Shown: positions 43,379 to 51,624 of the stretch, one piece after another
Layout: every line of letters starts with the position of its first letter
Numbering within the stretch: the stretch's first letter is position 1
NCBI RefSeq assembly: GCF_014649375.1
Contig: NZ_BMSX01000011.1
Span: forward strand, 124,001 to 188,000
Length of the DNA stretch: 64,000 bases
Direction of reading: 5' to 3'
Source: Streptomyces aurantiogriseus
GTDB taxonomy: Bacteria; Actinomycetota; Actinomycetes; Streptomycetales; Streptomycetaceae
Position numbers and translations under genes: made by a program
Notes under the pieces: model-generated
What the model was told of the DNA's origin: nothing
Database searches by the model: none
The model's input: only the letters and a program-made list of their open reading frames with translations

Positions 43379-43832
43379 GCAGCCGCACCTTGCGTTCCAG
43401 GCCGCCCGCGTAGCCGGTCAGGGATCCGTCGGCGCCGATGACGCGGTGGCAGGGGCGGACGACCAGCAGCGGGTTGGCGCCGATCGCGCCGCCGACGGCC
43501 CGCACGGCGGCCCGGGACGCGCCGACGCGGGCGGCGATCTCGCCGTATGTCGTGGTGGACCCGTAGGGGATGGCGTCGAGGGCGGCCCACACGCGTTCGC
43601 GGAAGGCGGTGCCCTCGGCGCGCAGCTCCAGCCGGAACTCCTTGAGGTCGGCGGCGAAGTAGGCGGTGAGCTGTTCCCCGGCCGCGCGGAAGGGCCCGGG
43701 GTCGTGCCGCCAGCCGGGCTGGACGACGCGTCCGCCCTTCTGACCGGGGACGGACACCGAGGTCAGGGCGCCGTCCGGGTCAGCGGTGAGGAGCAGGGGG
43801 CCGAGGGGGCTGTCGACGTTGGTCCAGTACAT
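43356..43832 (-). CDS. ogt: Methylated-DNA--protein-cysteine methyltransferase
   Basis: 158 residues. Contains the alkyl-acceptor motif RPCHRVIG and the DNA-binding HTH (YGSTTTYGEIAARVGASRAA, VGGAIGANPLL), with the C-terminal GYAGGLERKVRLL. Removes methyl groups from O6-methylguanine onto its own Cys. ATG 43832 has SD GGAGGA and lies inside the 3' end of the Ada-AlkA gene (53-bp overlap), so the two repair genes are coupled. Confidence 0.93.
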   Translation of the reverse strand: MYWTNVDSPLGPLLLTADPDGALTSVSVPGQKGGRVVQPGWRHDPGPFRAAGEQLTAYFAADLKEFRLELRAEGTAFRERVWAALDAIPYGSTTTYGEIAARVGASRAAVRAVGGAIGANPLLVVRPCHRVIGADGSLTGYAGGLERKVRLLTLEGSL

Positions 43833-45210
43833 GGGGTTCCTCCGCGGCGCGCAGATGGTGCAGGGCGTAGGTGCGCCAGGGGCGCCAGGTGTCGGGGACG
43901 TCCGCGCCGGGCGGCGCGACGTCGGGGTCGCCGAGGGCGCGGGCCCGGATCGCCGCCACGGTACGGCCGTCGAGGCCGGGCAGGGCGAGCAGCGCCTCCT
44001 GGGCGTCGTCCCGGTCGGCGCCGGGATCGAGGCGTACGGTGCCGTCGGCGAGGGCGGTGGCGAGGGTGCCCGGGGGGCCTGGGACCTCCGCCAGAGCCGC
44101 CGGTTCGGGGAAGAGATGGGTGAGGCCGCCGCAGGGCGCGTCCAGGGTCTTGCCGTGGGCGCGGACCAGGCGTTCGGCCTCCGTACGGCCCACCAGCGCG
44201 CGCACCGCGTACTCCTCCGGGTCGGCGGCCCCCGGCGCGCGCAGCCCGGGCCGGGCGGCGACGAGCGGGGCGAGCCGCGGGTCCGCGCCGAGCCGCTCGT
44301 CGACGGCGTACGGGTCGGCGTCGAGGTCGAACAGCCGCCGCAGCCGCTGGACGGCGGTGGTGAGGTCGCGGGGGTCGGTGAGGTGCAGTCGCGCGTCGAG
44401 CCAGCCGCCCGGGTGGACGGCACAGGCCCGGCCTGCGGTGCCCGCCCGCTCGTCCACGGCGACGATTCCGCTGCCGTAGGGGAGGCGGAGCGTCCGGCGG
44501 TACGTGCGTCCGCCGGGCGGCCCGCTCAGCTCCTCCACCCCCGCCACGGCCTCCCGTTCCAGCAGGTCGAAGACGGTGGCAGCGTGGTACGGGCCCCGGT
44601 GGGCGAGCCGCAGCGGGATCCCGGCGCCGGGGGCGGCGGTGCGGCCCTGCCGGGGCGCGGCGGCCCTCAGCTGGGTCGGGGTCTGCGCGTACACCGCCCG
44701 GATGGTGTCGTTGAACTGCCGCACACTGGCGAACCCGGACGCGAAGGCGATCTCGGTGACCGGCAGGCCGGTCGTCTGCAGCAGCACCCGCGCGGTGTGC
44801 GCCCGCTGCGCCCGCGCGAGGGCGACGGGCCCCGCGCCGAGCTCGGCGGTGAGCTGCCGCTGCACCTGGCGGGCGCTGTAGCCGAGGCGCGCGGCGAGAC
44901 CGGCGACGCCCTCCCGGTCGACGACTCCGTCGCCGATCAGCCGCATGGCCCGGCCGACGGCGTCGGCACGTACGTTCCAGTCGGCCGAGCCGGGTGTGGC
45001 GTCCGGCCGGCACCGCCGACAGGCCCGGAAACCCGAGCCCTGCGCGGCGGCGGCCGTCGCGAAGAACCGCACGTTGCGCCGTTTCGGCGTCACGGCGGGG
45101 CAGCTGGGCCGGCAGTAGATGCCGGTCGTCTCGACGGCGAAGAAGAACTCACCGTCGAACCGCGCGTCCCGGCTGCGGACCGCCTCGTACCTGCTCTCCT
45201 CGTCTCGCAT
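43780..45210 (-). CDS. Ada-AlkA fusion, glycosylase part contracted
   Basis: 476 residues. N-terminal Ada zinc methyl-sensor (GIYCRPSC, ACRRCRPD), AraC-type HTH (about 85-190: GVAGLAARLGYSARQVQRQL, VTEIAFASGFASVRQFNDTI), then an AlkA-like domain. In AlkA the helix-hairpin-helix LPGIGPWT is followed by a catalytic Asp (PTDLG); here LPGLDGRTVAAIRARALGDP is followed by VAPPGADVPDTWRPWRTYA, so that segment is missing. The QQxS motif is also gone. It likely senses methylation and regulates repair, with doubtful glycosylase activity. Confidence 0.85.
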   Translation of the reverse strand: MRDEESRYEAVRSRDARFDGEFFFAVETTGIYCRPSCPAVTPKRRNVRFFATAAAAQGSGFRACRRCRPDATPGSADWNVRADAVGRAMRLIGDGVVDREGVAGLAARLGYSARQVQRQLTAELGAGPVALARAQRAHTARVLLQTTGLPVTEIAFASGFASVRQFNDTIRAVYAQTPTQLRAAAPRQGRTAAPGAGIPLRLAHRGPYHAATVFDLLEREAVAGVEELSGPPGGRTYRRTLRLPYGSGIVAVDERAGTAGRACAVHPGGWLDARLHLTDPRDLTTAVQRLRRLFDLDADPYAVDERLGADPRLAPLVAARPGLRAPGAADPEEYAVRALVGRTEAERLVRAHGKTLDAPCGGLTHLFPEPAALAEVPGPPGTLATALADGTVRLDPGADRDDAQEALLALPGLDGRTVAAIRARALGDPDVAPPGADVPDTWRPWRTYALHHLRAAEEPHVLDQRRQPPRPPAPHR

Positions 45211-45337
45211 GGGTTCCAGTCTTCGCCCGTGACACGGGGAGTGCCAGCGGGAATCGGACATCACGGTGGGGGACCGGACGCCGGTCCCCCACCGCTCCGG
45301 CCGGGTGCCGCCGACGCCGCCCCGGCCAGAGCCGGCC

Positions 45338-45512
45338 CCTGTCACCCCGGCCGGGAGCCGGCCGCCGTCACGTCTCCGCCCAGGAACCGGACCGCCACCC
45401 CCGTCCCGGCCGGGGGAGCAGCCGCCGTCACCCCCGCCAGGAGCCTGCCGCCGTCACCCTGCCCGAAGCCGGACGGCCGTCACCCCGGCCAGGAGCCTGC
45501 CGCCGTCACCCC
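45338..45512. repeat. Imperfect ~26-bp tandem repeats downstream of rsgA
   Basis: About six degenerate units of the form GCCGCCGTCACCCC-N-CAGGAGCCTG (for example at 45420, 45446 and 45498), reaching into the stop region of rsgA at 45506. They lie in the 295-bp gap between the ada start and rsgA, which has no gene. Confidence 0.75.
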
Positions 45513-46597
45513 CACTCCCCCCGCTTCGCCCGCCAGGCCGCCCGTCCCTCGGCCTGCTTGCGCTTCCAGTCCTGGCGGATGTCGGCGCGGAGTCGGGCGT
45601 CGGACTTGGCGACGATCCACTGGTTCTCGCGGACGAGCTTGCGGTAGCTGTCCAGGCGTCGGACCGTGAGGTCGCCGGTGTCGACGGCGGCCAGCACCGC
45701 GCAGCCCGGTTCGAACTCGTGGGCGCAGTCGTGGAACCGGCAGCGCTGGGCGAGTTCCTCGATCTCGGAGAAGACCTGGCCGACGCCGCCGCCGGCGTCC
45801 CAGAGCCCGACGCCGCGCAGCCCGGGCGTGTCGATCAGCACGCCGCCGCCGGGCAGGGGCAGCAGGTTGCGGGTGGTCGTGGTGTGCCGGCCCTTGCCGT
45901 CCGCGTCCCGGGTGGCCTGGACGTCCATGACGTCCTCCCCCACGAGCGCGTTGGCGAGCGTCGACTTGCCCGCGCCGGAGGCGCCGAGCAGCACGGAGGT
46001 GCCACGGCCGAGGAGGCCGGCGAGTTCCTCGACCCCGTCGCCGTCCAGCGCGCTGACGGCGAGCACGGGCACGCCGGGCGCACTGCGCTCGACGTCCTGG
46101 ACGAGGTGCGCCAGCACGGCCGGGCCGGGCACCAGATCGGCCTTGGTGAGGACGACGACGGGCTGTGCCCCGGACTCCCAGGCCAGCGCCAGGAACCGCT
46201 CGACCCGCCCGAGGTCGAGTTCGGCGGCGAGGGACAGGGCGACGACGGCGTGGTCGACGTTGGCGGCGAGGATCTGCCCCTCGGACCGCTTGGAGGAGGT
46301 GGACCGTACGAAGGCGGTACGGCGCGGCAGATACGCGCGTACGTAGCGCGGGGTGCCGTCGGCGTCGACGGCGACCCAGTCGCCGGTGCAGACGACTCGC
46401 AGGGGGTCGTGCGGAGTGACGAACGCGGTGTCGGCCCGGACGACGTCGTCACCGGTGACGACGTCGCACTGCCCGCGGTCGACGCGGACGACCCGGCCGG
46501 GCAGCAGCCCCCGCTCGGCGTGGCCGGCGAACTCGGCTTCCCATCCCTCGTCCCAGCCGTAGCGGGACAGAGGGTGTGCGGAAGCCGCGGAAGCCAT
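45506..46597 (-). CDS. rsgA: Ribosome small subunit-dependent GTPase A
   Basis: 363 residues. N-terminal OB fold (LPGRVVRVDRGQCDVVTGDD), then a circularly permuted GTPase: G4 TKAD, G5 VSALDG, G1 GASGAGKS, G2/G3 HTTTTRN and DTPGLRG, and a C-terminal zinc site (CRFHDCAHEFEPGC). RsgA helps mature the 30S subunit. I chose ATG 46597, giving the usual family length, although no clear SD precedes it; a TTG six codons earlier is possible. A short SD-led ORF upstream may couple translation. Confidence 0.92.
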   Translation of the reverse strand: MASAASAHPLSRYGWDEGWEAEFAGHAERGLLPGRVVRVDRGQCDVVTGDDVVRADTAFVTPHDPLRVVCTGDWVAVDADGTPRYVRAYLPRRTAFVRSTSSKRSEGQILAANVDHAVVALSLAAELDLGRVERFLALAWESGAQPVVVLTKADLVPGPAVLAHLVQDVERSAPGVPVLAVSALDGDGVEELAGLLGRGTSVLLGASGAGKSTLANALVGEDVMDVQATRDADGKGRHTTTTRNLLPLPGGGVLIDTPGLRGVGLWDAGGGVGQVFSEIEELAQRCRFHDCAHEFEPGCAVLAAVDTGDLTVRRLDSYRKLVRENQWIVAKSDARLRADIRQDWKRKQAEGRAAWRAKRGEWG

Positions 46598-46659
46598 GGA
46601 AGAGGAGAGGTTCAAGGAAGACCCTTCACAGGGCGGTCCCGGCGCGGTGGGTGAAGTGG

Positions 46660-46734
46660 TCAGCCGGAGACCGCGGAGGTGGAACGAACGAACGTCTGGT
46701 CGCTGCGGACAGCACCCGTGGTGGCGACAGTCAT
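46660..46734 (-). CDS. 24-residue ORF upstream of rsgA (candidate leader peptide)
   Basis: Encodes MTVATTGAVRSDQTFVRSTS followed by AVSG and stops at 46660. It has the best SD of the region (AGGAGG eight bases from ATG 46734), yet no known family. It lies 62 bp upstream of the rsgA start on the same strand. A leader or translational-coupling peptide is possible; so is chance. Confidence 0.45.
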   Translation of the reverse strand: MTVATTGAVRSDQTFVRSTSAVSG

Positions 46735-46834
46735 CGGTCACACCTCCTGTTCCTCACTCGGCCGACGGCGGCGGCCGACGGCCGCCGCGCGATGCGCGCA
46801 CCCACCATAGACGCCGGTGCCTTCGAGGCGCCAC

Positions 46835-46885
46835 GGAATATCTCTCCGCCTGCGGACATCTCCCCGGGCACCGGACATCTCCCCG
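46835..46885. repeat. Three direct repeats with 19-bp period
   Basis: GGAATATCTCTCCG (46835), GGACATCTCCCCG (46854) and GGACATCTCCCCG (46873) are spaced exactly 19 bp apart in the 262-bp divergent gap between the leader ORF/rsgA and the M20 gene. Regular spacing near two helical turns suggests a cooperative operator; no regulator is known. Confidence 0.65.
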
Positions 46886-47003
46886 CCTCCGGTGGAGGGT
46901 TGCCTGCGCCGCGGTAATCGGCGCCCCTGCGCGTATACCCGGCCGCACGCTCTCTTCGTAGCCGACATCACGTCATCACAGGTCGGCACGAAGGGAGTTG
47001 TTC

Positions 47004-48203
47004 ATGTCCTCGCCCTCTCTGGAGGCCCTGTCCGCCGAACTCGCCGTGCTGCGGCCCCGTATGGACGCCGTCAGTCTGGCCATTCACGCGCGGCCCGAGC
47101 TGAAGTTCGCCGAGTTCCACGCCCAGCAGGTGCTGACCCGCTGGCTCGCGGAGGCGGGGTTCACCGTGACCGCGCCGGCCGGCGGGCTCGACACCGCCTT
47201 CGTGGCCGTGCACGAGGGGAGCCGGCCGGGGCCGTACGTCGCCGTCCTCGCGGAGTACGACGCGCTGCCGGGGGTCGGGCACGGCTGCGGCCACAATCTC
47301 ATCGCGGCGGGGGCGGCGGCGGCCGCGATCGCCGTCGCACGGGCCCTTCCCGCGCACCCGGGGACGGTCGCCGTGATCGGCACGCCCGGGGAGGAGATGG
47401 GCGGCGCGGGGAAGGTGCGGCTGGCCGCTGCGGGGGTCTTCGACGGGGTGGACGCGGCGGTGATGTTCCATCCGGGGGACCGGTGGCTGACCGGGCGGCC
47501 CGGGCTCGCGGCGGCGCATCTGCGGGTCGCGTTCGGCGGGGTGAGCGCGCACGCCTCGGTGTCGCCGTGGAAGGGGCGCAGCGCGCTGGCCGCCGCCCAG
47601 CTGTTCCTGGCCGCCGTGGACGCGATGCGGCAGTTCGTGCCGCCGACCGCGCGGCTGCACGGGATCGTCACGGAGGGCGGAAAGGCGCCGAACGTGGTCC
47701 CCGCGCGGGCCGTCGTGGACCTGTACGTCCGGGACCGTACGGCCGTGTCGGCGCGGGATCTGGTGGAGCGGGTGCGCCGGGCCGCCGAGGGGGCGGCGCT
47801 GGCCACCGGGACGGAGGCGGAGGTCTCCGAGACGGGACCGCTGTACGCGGAGCGCCGCAACAACGCCGTGCTCGCCGAGCGGTTCGGGGACGCGGTGCGC
47901 GCGCTGGGCGTGGACATCGCGCCGCTCGACCCCGACAGCCCCGCCGGGTCCTCCGACATCGGCAACCTCTCGCAGCGGATGCCGGTCATCCACCCCTACG
48001 TCCAGATCGCCGAGGCCGGTACGCCCGCCCACTCCGAGGCGATGCGGGAGGCGGCGGCGACGCCCCTCGCGCACGACCGCGCGCAGGTCGCGGCGACCGG
48101 GCTGGCCGAGGTGGTCGCCGAACTGCTCACGGAACCGTGGGTGTTGGCGGCGGCGCGGGCGGAGTTCGAGGCGGAGTCCGAGAAGGGGGAGGTGCCGGTG
48201 TGA
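47004..48203 (+). CDS. M20-family amidohydrolase
   Basis: 399 residues. Zinc ligands in GVGHGCGHNLI and the catalytic Glu in GTPGEEMGGAG; a dimerisation domain (AHASVSPWKGRSALAAAQLF) sits in the middle, and the last ligand is near TPAHSEAM. Most similar in pattern to AbgA/AbgB-like aminoacyl amidohydrolases that cleave N-acyl amino acids or p-aminobenzoyl-glutamate. ATG 47004 has SD GGGAG. An ArsR-type gene follows 18 bp later and probably belongs to the same transcript. Confidence 0.87.
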   Translation: MSSPSLEALSAELAVLRPRMDAVSLAIHARPELKFAEFHAQQVLTRWLAEAGFTVTAPAGGLDTAFVAVHEGSRPGPYVAVLAEYDALPGVGHGCGHNLIAAGAAAAAIAVARALPAHPGTVAVIGTPGEEMGGAGKVRLAAAGVFDGVDAAVMFHPGDRWLTGRPGLAAAHLRVAFGGVSAHASVSPWKGRSALAAAQLFLAAVDAMRQFVPPTARLHGIVTEGGKAPNVVPARAVVDLYVRDRTAVSARDLVERVRRAAEGAALATGTEAEVSETGPLYAERRNNAVLAERFGDAVRALGVDIAPLDPDSPAGSSDIGNLSQRMPVIHPYVQIAEAGTPAHSEAMREAAATPLAHDRAQVAATGLAEVVAELLTEPWVLAAARAEFEAESEKGEVPV

Positions 48204-48221
48204 GGCCGTACACTCCCGGTC

Positions 48222-49268
48222 ATGTCGGTCGTGATCGTCCTGGAGGGGACCGCAGCCGACCACTTCACGGTCGCCGTGTCCCCGCTCGCGGAGCTGGCCG
48301 CGAGCCTGCATGTGCTGACGGAGCACGCGCACCACGCCGAGCACTCCGCCTGGGCCGAGCGGACCGCCGCTGCCGCTCCGCCCGGATTCCGGGCCGGGCT
48401 GCGCCGGTTCGCCCCGCTGTGGACGGCGCTGCGCTGGCGCGGCTTCTACCCCGGCCTGGACGCGTCCCTGACGGGCCTGCCGGCGGACCGCTTCGCCGAA
48501 CTCACCGCGTACACCTGCGCCAGCGGCTACCGCGGCTTCGCCTTCGGCCGGGTGCTGCAGGAGCCGGCGCAGGCGCGGCTGCTGCGGCAGGCCGCGTCCG
48601 CGCTGCCCGAGCCGCACTCGGCCCTCGCCGAGGACCTGCTGCGCGACCCGGAGGCGCTGCGCGCCGACGTCCTCGCCTTCCTGGACCTGTGCCGCCGCGT
48701 CTACTTCGACGAGCTCTGGGCCCGCACCGAGCCGGCCCTGTCCCGGGCCGCGCACCGCGTACGGCAGCGGCTCGCGGACGAGGGTCCCACGGCCGCCCTG
48801 CTCTCGCTCAGCCCGTCGAGCGCCCGTCTGGACAGCCCGGCCCGGGTCGTCCTCGACAAGGTGCACCACGCGGTGCTCAGCCCGGCCCGTACGCCCGTCC
48901 TGCTCATCCCCACCTGCTACGGCGCGCCGCACCTGCTGGTGAAGGACGAGCCAGGGCTGCCGCCGGTCGTGCACTTCCCGATGGACGCCCCGGAGATCGG
49001 GGTGACGCTGGCCCGCAGCCGCATGCTGGCGCTCACCGACCCGCGCCGGGTGCGCCTGTGCCGGCTCATCGCCCGTCAGGCCATGACCACCGCAGACCTG
49101 GCGGACCGGCTGTCGATGACCCGCCCGCAGGTCTCACGCCATCTGCGTGCCCTGCGCGACCTGGGCCTCGTCCGCGTGGAACGTCACGGCCGCTATGTGC
49201 ACTACGGCCTCGACCTGGCCGCGGTGGAGCGGATCGGGCGGGACGTGGCGACCGCCCTGCAGTACTGA
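48222..49268 (+). CDS. ArsR-type regulator with DUF5937-like N-terminus
   Basis: 348 residues. Residues 1-255 are a helical DUF5937-like region of unknown role (AELAASLHVLTEHAHHAEHS, WTALRWRGFYPGLDASLT). The C-terminal 80 residues are an ArsR winged helix (LTDPRRVRLCRLIARQAMTT, RLSMTRPQVSRHLRALRDLG, VERHGRYVHYGL). No metal-binding Cys pair is seen. Located 18 bp after the M20 gene; it may regulate that transcript. Confidence 0.82.
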   Translation: MSVVIVLEGTAADHFTVAVSPLAELAASLHVLTEHAHHAEHSAWAERTAAAAPPGFRAGLRRFAPLWTALRWRGFYPGLDASLTGLPADRFAELTAYTCASGYRGFAFGRVLQEPAQARLLRQAASALPEPHSALAEDLLRDPEALRADVLAFLDLCRRVYFDELWARTEPALSRAAHRVRQRLADEGPTAALLSLSPSSARLDSPARVVLDKVHHAVLSPARTPVLLIPTCYGAPHLLVKDEPGLPPVVHFPMDAPEIGVTLARSRMLALTDPRRVRLCRLIARQAMTTADLADRLSMTRPQVSRHLRALRDLGLVRVERHGRYVHYGLDLAAVERIGRDVATALQY

Positions 49269-49314
49269 CGCGCGCCCCCGTACCGACGTGCGCACGGACG
49301 GGAGGTGAGGGAGG

Positions 49315-49845
49315 GTGATGCGTCGCTACCCGATCGTCAGGCGCCGTGCGCTGCGGCCGCGGTGGCGGTGGAGTGCGTGGCGGGAGCGGCGCAGTCCGCT
49401 GGCCGCGGGGCGGGACGAGACGCTCGTGTACGAGATCGACGGGACGTTCGCGACCGGGGTGGCTGATCCCGCGCGGGCCACCGCCGTGAGCCTGGTCGAC
49501 GTCGGGCGCCGGGACGTGCACGCCGGCTGGGAGCTGGCGGCGTCCGACCTCGCGTGGGACTTCCCCGTCACGCTGACGTTCCACTGCACGGTCGTCGACC
49601 CCGTCGCGGTCGTCCGCGCCCGTCGCACGGGCGGCGTGTGGGACGTACGGCGCGTCCTGGCCGCGGACCCCAGGCCGGGCACGCTGCACCGTCGGCACCC
49701 GGACGGCGACGAGGACGGCCTGCGCCGCGCGTTGACCGCCCTCCTCGCACCGCGGCCGGCGTACCAGGAGATTCCCGGGGTGCGGGTGGAACTCGCGTGG
49801 GTGGACGTGGGCCCGGCCGCCCTGCTGGACATCGACGAGGCGTGA
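49315..49845 (+). CDS. Uncharacterised protein, SPFH-like pattern
   Basis: 176 residues. An Arg-rich N-terminus, then a beta-rich region (ETLVYEIDGTFATGVADPAR, DFPVTLTFHCTVVDPVAVVR) that vaguely recalls the SPFH/band-7 beta-strand unit, and a short tail (RVELAWVDVGP). No membrane segment. The start may be GTG 49315 or ATG 49318, both under GGAGG sites. The function is unknown. Confidence 0.55.
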   Translation: MMRRYPIVRRRALRPRWRWSAWRERRSPLAAGRDETLVYEIDGTFATGVADPARATAVSLVDVGRRDVHAGWELAASDLAWDFPVTLTFHCTVVDPVAVVRARRTGGVWDVRRVLAADPRPGTLHRRHPDGDEDGLRRALTALLAPRPAYQEIPGVRVELAWVDVGPAALLDIDEA

Positions 49846-50150
49846 GGGAACCCGTCACATGGAGCCGACACGTGGTTGCTGTGTCGTCGGCTCGTCGCCG
49901 CCGTGGGCGTTGCACATCGCGGTGCGCGGCGGCGGGCACAGCGTGGCGAAGGCGGCGCGTGAACACCCACGATCAGACGGGCATATTCGCGGCGGCAGCG
50001 GGAAGCCGCACTGGGCGCGGCGTGATCGGCGAGGGCGGAACCCCTGGCAGGCTGGGGCCGCCCCGGGCCGCCGCCCGGACGGGATGTGACGTTCCGTCCG
50101 TGCCGCGCCCGGACGAGCAGAGGGTCGGCGGATTGCTGAGGAGACCGAGT

Positions 50151-50504
50151 GTGGATGCCACACATGACAGGGGCGAGCCCACTCCGGCGCACGGCGGGGC
50201 TGTGCTGGAGGTGAGCCCGTTGTCCGGTCGTCCCGGGATCTGTGTCAGTGGCGAGATCAGCGTCATCACCCGCCTGTCCTGGCAGGAGGCGCTGGCCGAG
50301 CTGGCCCGGCGGCACCGGGACGTGTCCTATGTGGAGCTGTCGGGTGTCGGATTCGTCGACGTGGCCGGGGTGTCGGCGCTCGCGGTCACGGCCATGAACC
50401 TGCCGGGCGGACGGGTCGTCGTGGAGCATCCGCCGCCCCAGGTGCCGCGGGTGCTGGAGCTGTTCTGGCCGACCGTGCGCGGGATCGAGGTGGCGCCCCG
50501 ATGA
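50151..50504 (+). CDS. STAS-domain anti-sigma antagonist, phospho-site missing
   Basis: 117 residues. STAS fold: GRPGICVSGEISVI, VSYVELSGVGFVDVAGVSAL, GGRVVVEHPPPQVPRVLEL. In SpoIIAA/RsbV proteins a Ser or Thr follows the Asp (D-S-S/T-G); here it reads D-V-A-G, so classical phosphorylation switching seems impossible. GTG 50151 has SD GGAG. Its stop overlaps the next ATG by 4 bp. The 305-bp region before it (49846-50150) holds no gene that I can support. Confidence 0.82.
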   Translation: MDATHDRGEPTPAHGGAVLEVSPLSGRPGICVSGEISVITRLSWQEALAELARRHRDVSYVELSGVGFVDVAGVSALAVTAMNLPGGRVVVEHPPPQVPRVLELFWPTVRGIEVAPR

Positions 50505-51427
50505 GCTCCGTGGTCAACGAGGCGTTCAGCCACCCTGCGCTGTTCTACCGCACCGGGCAGGAGTACGCCGAGCAGACGGTGTCGTTCGTACGGGAGGGCC
50601 TGGCCTCGGGTGAGCCCGTGGCGGTGGCCGTGCCCGGCCCCAACCTGGCACTGATCGAGGCCGGGCTGGGAGCGGACGCCCAGGACGTCCTCCTGCTGGA
50701 CATGACCGAGGCCGGCCGCAACCCGGGACGGATCATCCCCGGCGTTCTCCGGGCGTTCGCCGACGCCCACCCGCAGGGGCGGGTGCGGATCATCGGAGAG
50801 CCGATCTGGGCGGGCCGCAGCTCCGTGGAGTACCCGGCGTGCGCGCAGCACGAGGCGTTGATCAACGCCGCCTTCGAGGGCCGGGCGGCGACCATCCTGT
50901 GTCCGTACGACGAGTCCCGGCTGGACCCGGACGTGCTGGCCGACGCCCGGGTCACACATCCGACGGTCATCGCCGGAGGCCGCGAGCGGGCCAGTGACGT
51001 CTACGACTGGCAGGCCGTCGTCGCCCGCTACAACACGGCGCTGGTCCCCGCCCCGGACGCCGCCGTCTTCTCCTTCGGCGCCCAGGAGCTTCCCGAGGTC
51101 CGTCACTTCGCCGTCGGCCAGGCCGGCCGGCTGGGCCTGGCCGGGCAGCGGCTGCAGGACGCGGAGCTGGCGGTCGCGGAGCTGACGACCAACAGCGTGG
51201 TCCACGGCGGCGGCCGGGGCACGCTGTGGATCTGGGCCGAGGCGGGCCAGGCCGTGTGCGAGGTCCGTGACCGGGGACGGCTGACGGATCCGCTCGCGGG
51301 GCGCAGGCCGCCGGAGCGGGGGCAGATCGGCGGCCGTGGCCTGATGCTCGTCCACTACGTGGCCGATCTGGTGCGGGTGCACGCCTCGGACGACGGCACG
51401 ACCGTCCGCTTCTATCTCACCCTCTGA
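50501..51427 (+). CDS. MEDS-HATPase sensor/anti-sigma protein
   Basis: 308 residues. N-terminal MEDS sensory domain (about 10-180: HPALFYRTGQEYAEQTVSFV, RVRIIGEPIWAGRS, CPYDESRLD), C-terminal HATPase_c_2 (about 190-308: DAELAVAELTTNSVVHGGG, CEVRDRGRLTDPL, GGRGLMLVHYVADLV). Co-translated with the STAS protein (ATGA overlap), so the two likely form a partner-switching pair responding to a small signal. Its target sigma factor is not encoded here. Confidence 0.87.
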   Translation: MSSVVNEAFSHPALFYRTGQEYAEQTVSFVREGLASGEPVAVAVPGPNLALIEAGLGADAQDVLLLDMTEAGRNPGRIIPGVLRAFADAHPQGRVRIIGEPIWAGRSSVEYPACAQHEALINAAFEGRAATILCPYDESRLDPDVLADARVTHPTVIAGGRERASDVYDWQAVVARYNTALVPAPDAAVFSFGAQELPEVRHFAVGQAGRLGLAGQRLQDAELAVAELTTNSVVHGGGRGTLWIWAEAGQAVCEVRDRGRLTDPLAGRRPPERGQIGGRGLMLVHYVADLVRVHASDDGTTVRFYLTL

Positions 51428-51437
51428 GAGCCCGGCA

Positions 51438-51464
51438 GGGCGGCCGCCGCTGAGGCGGCCGCCC
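51438..51464 (+). terminator. Hairpin terminator after the MEDS-HATPase gene
   Basis: Perfect 11-bp stem GGGCGGCCGCC with loop GCTGA, 11 bp after the stop at 51427. Confidence 0.85.
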
Positions 51465-51624
51465 GTGCCCCACTCCTCGCCACGTCGGACCTGACGGTAG
51501 CTCAAATGGGTTACTCCTGCCGGAATCTCCCCCTTCGCCTGCTTAGCATCGAGATGCCTGCCGCCCGCAGGCTCCGGCCCGTGGGCCGCAGTCGCCCCCC
51601 AGAGTCCCGCGGGAGCCGAGGCCC

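Noticed and set aside
51428..51624. PHO box upstream of phoD
   Set aside because: No pair of GTTCACC-like repeats could be found in the gap.
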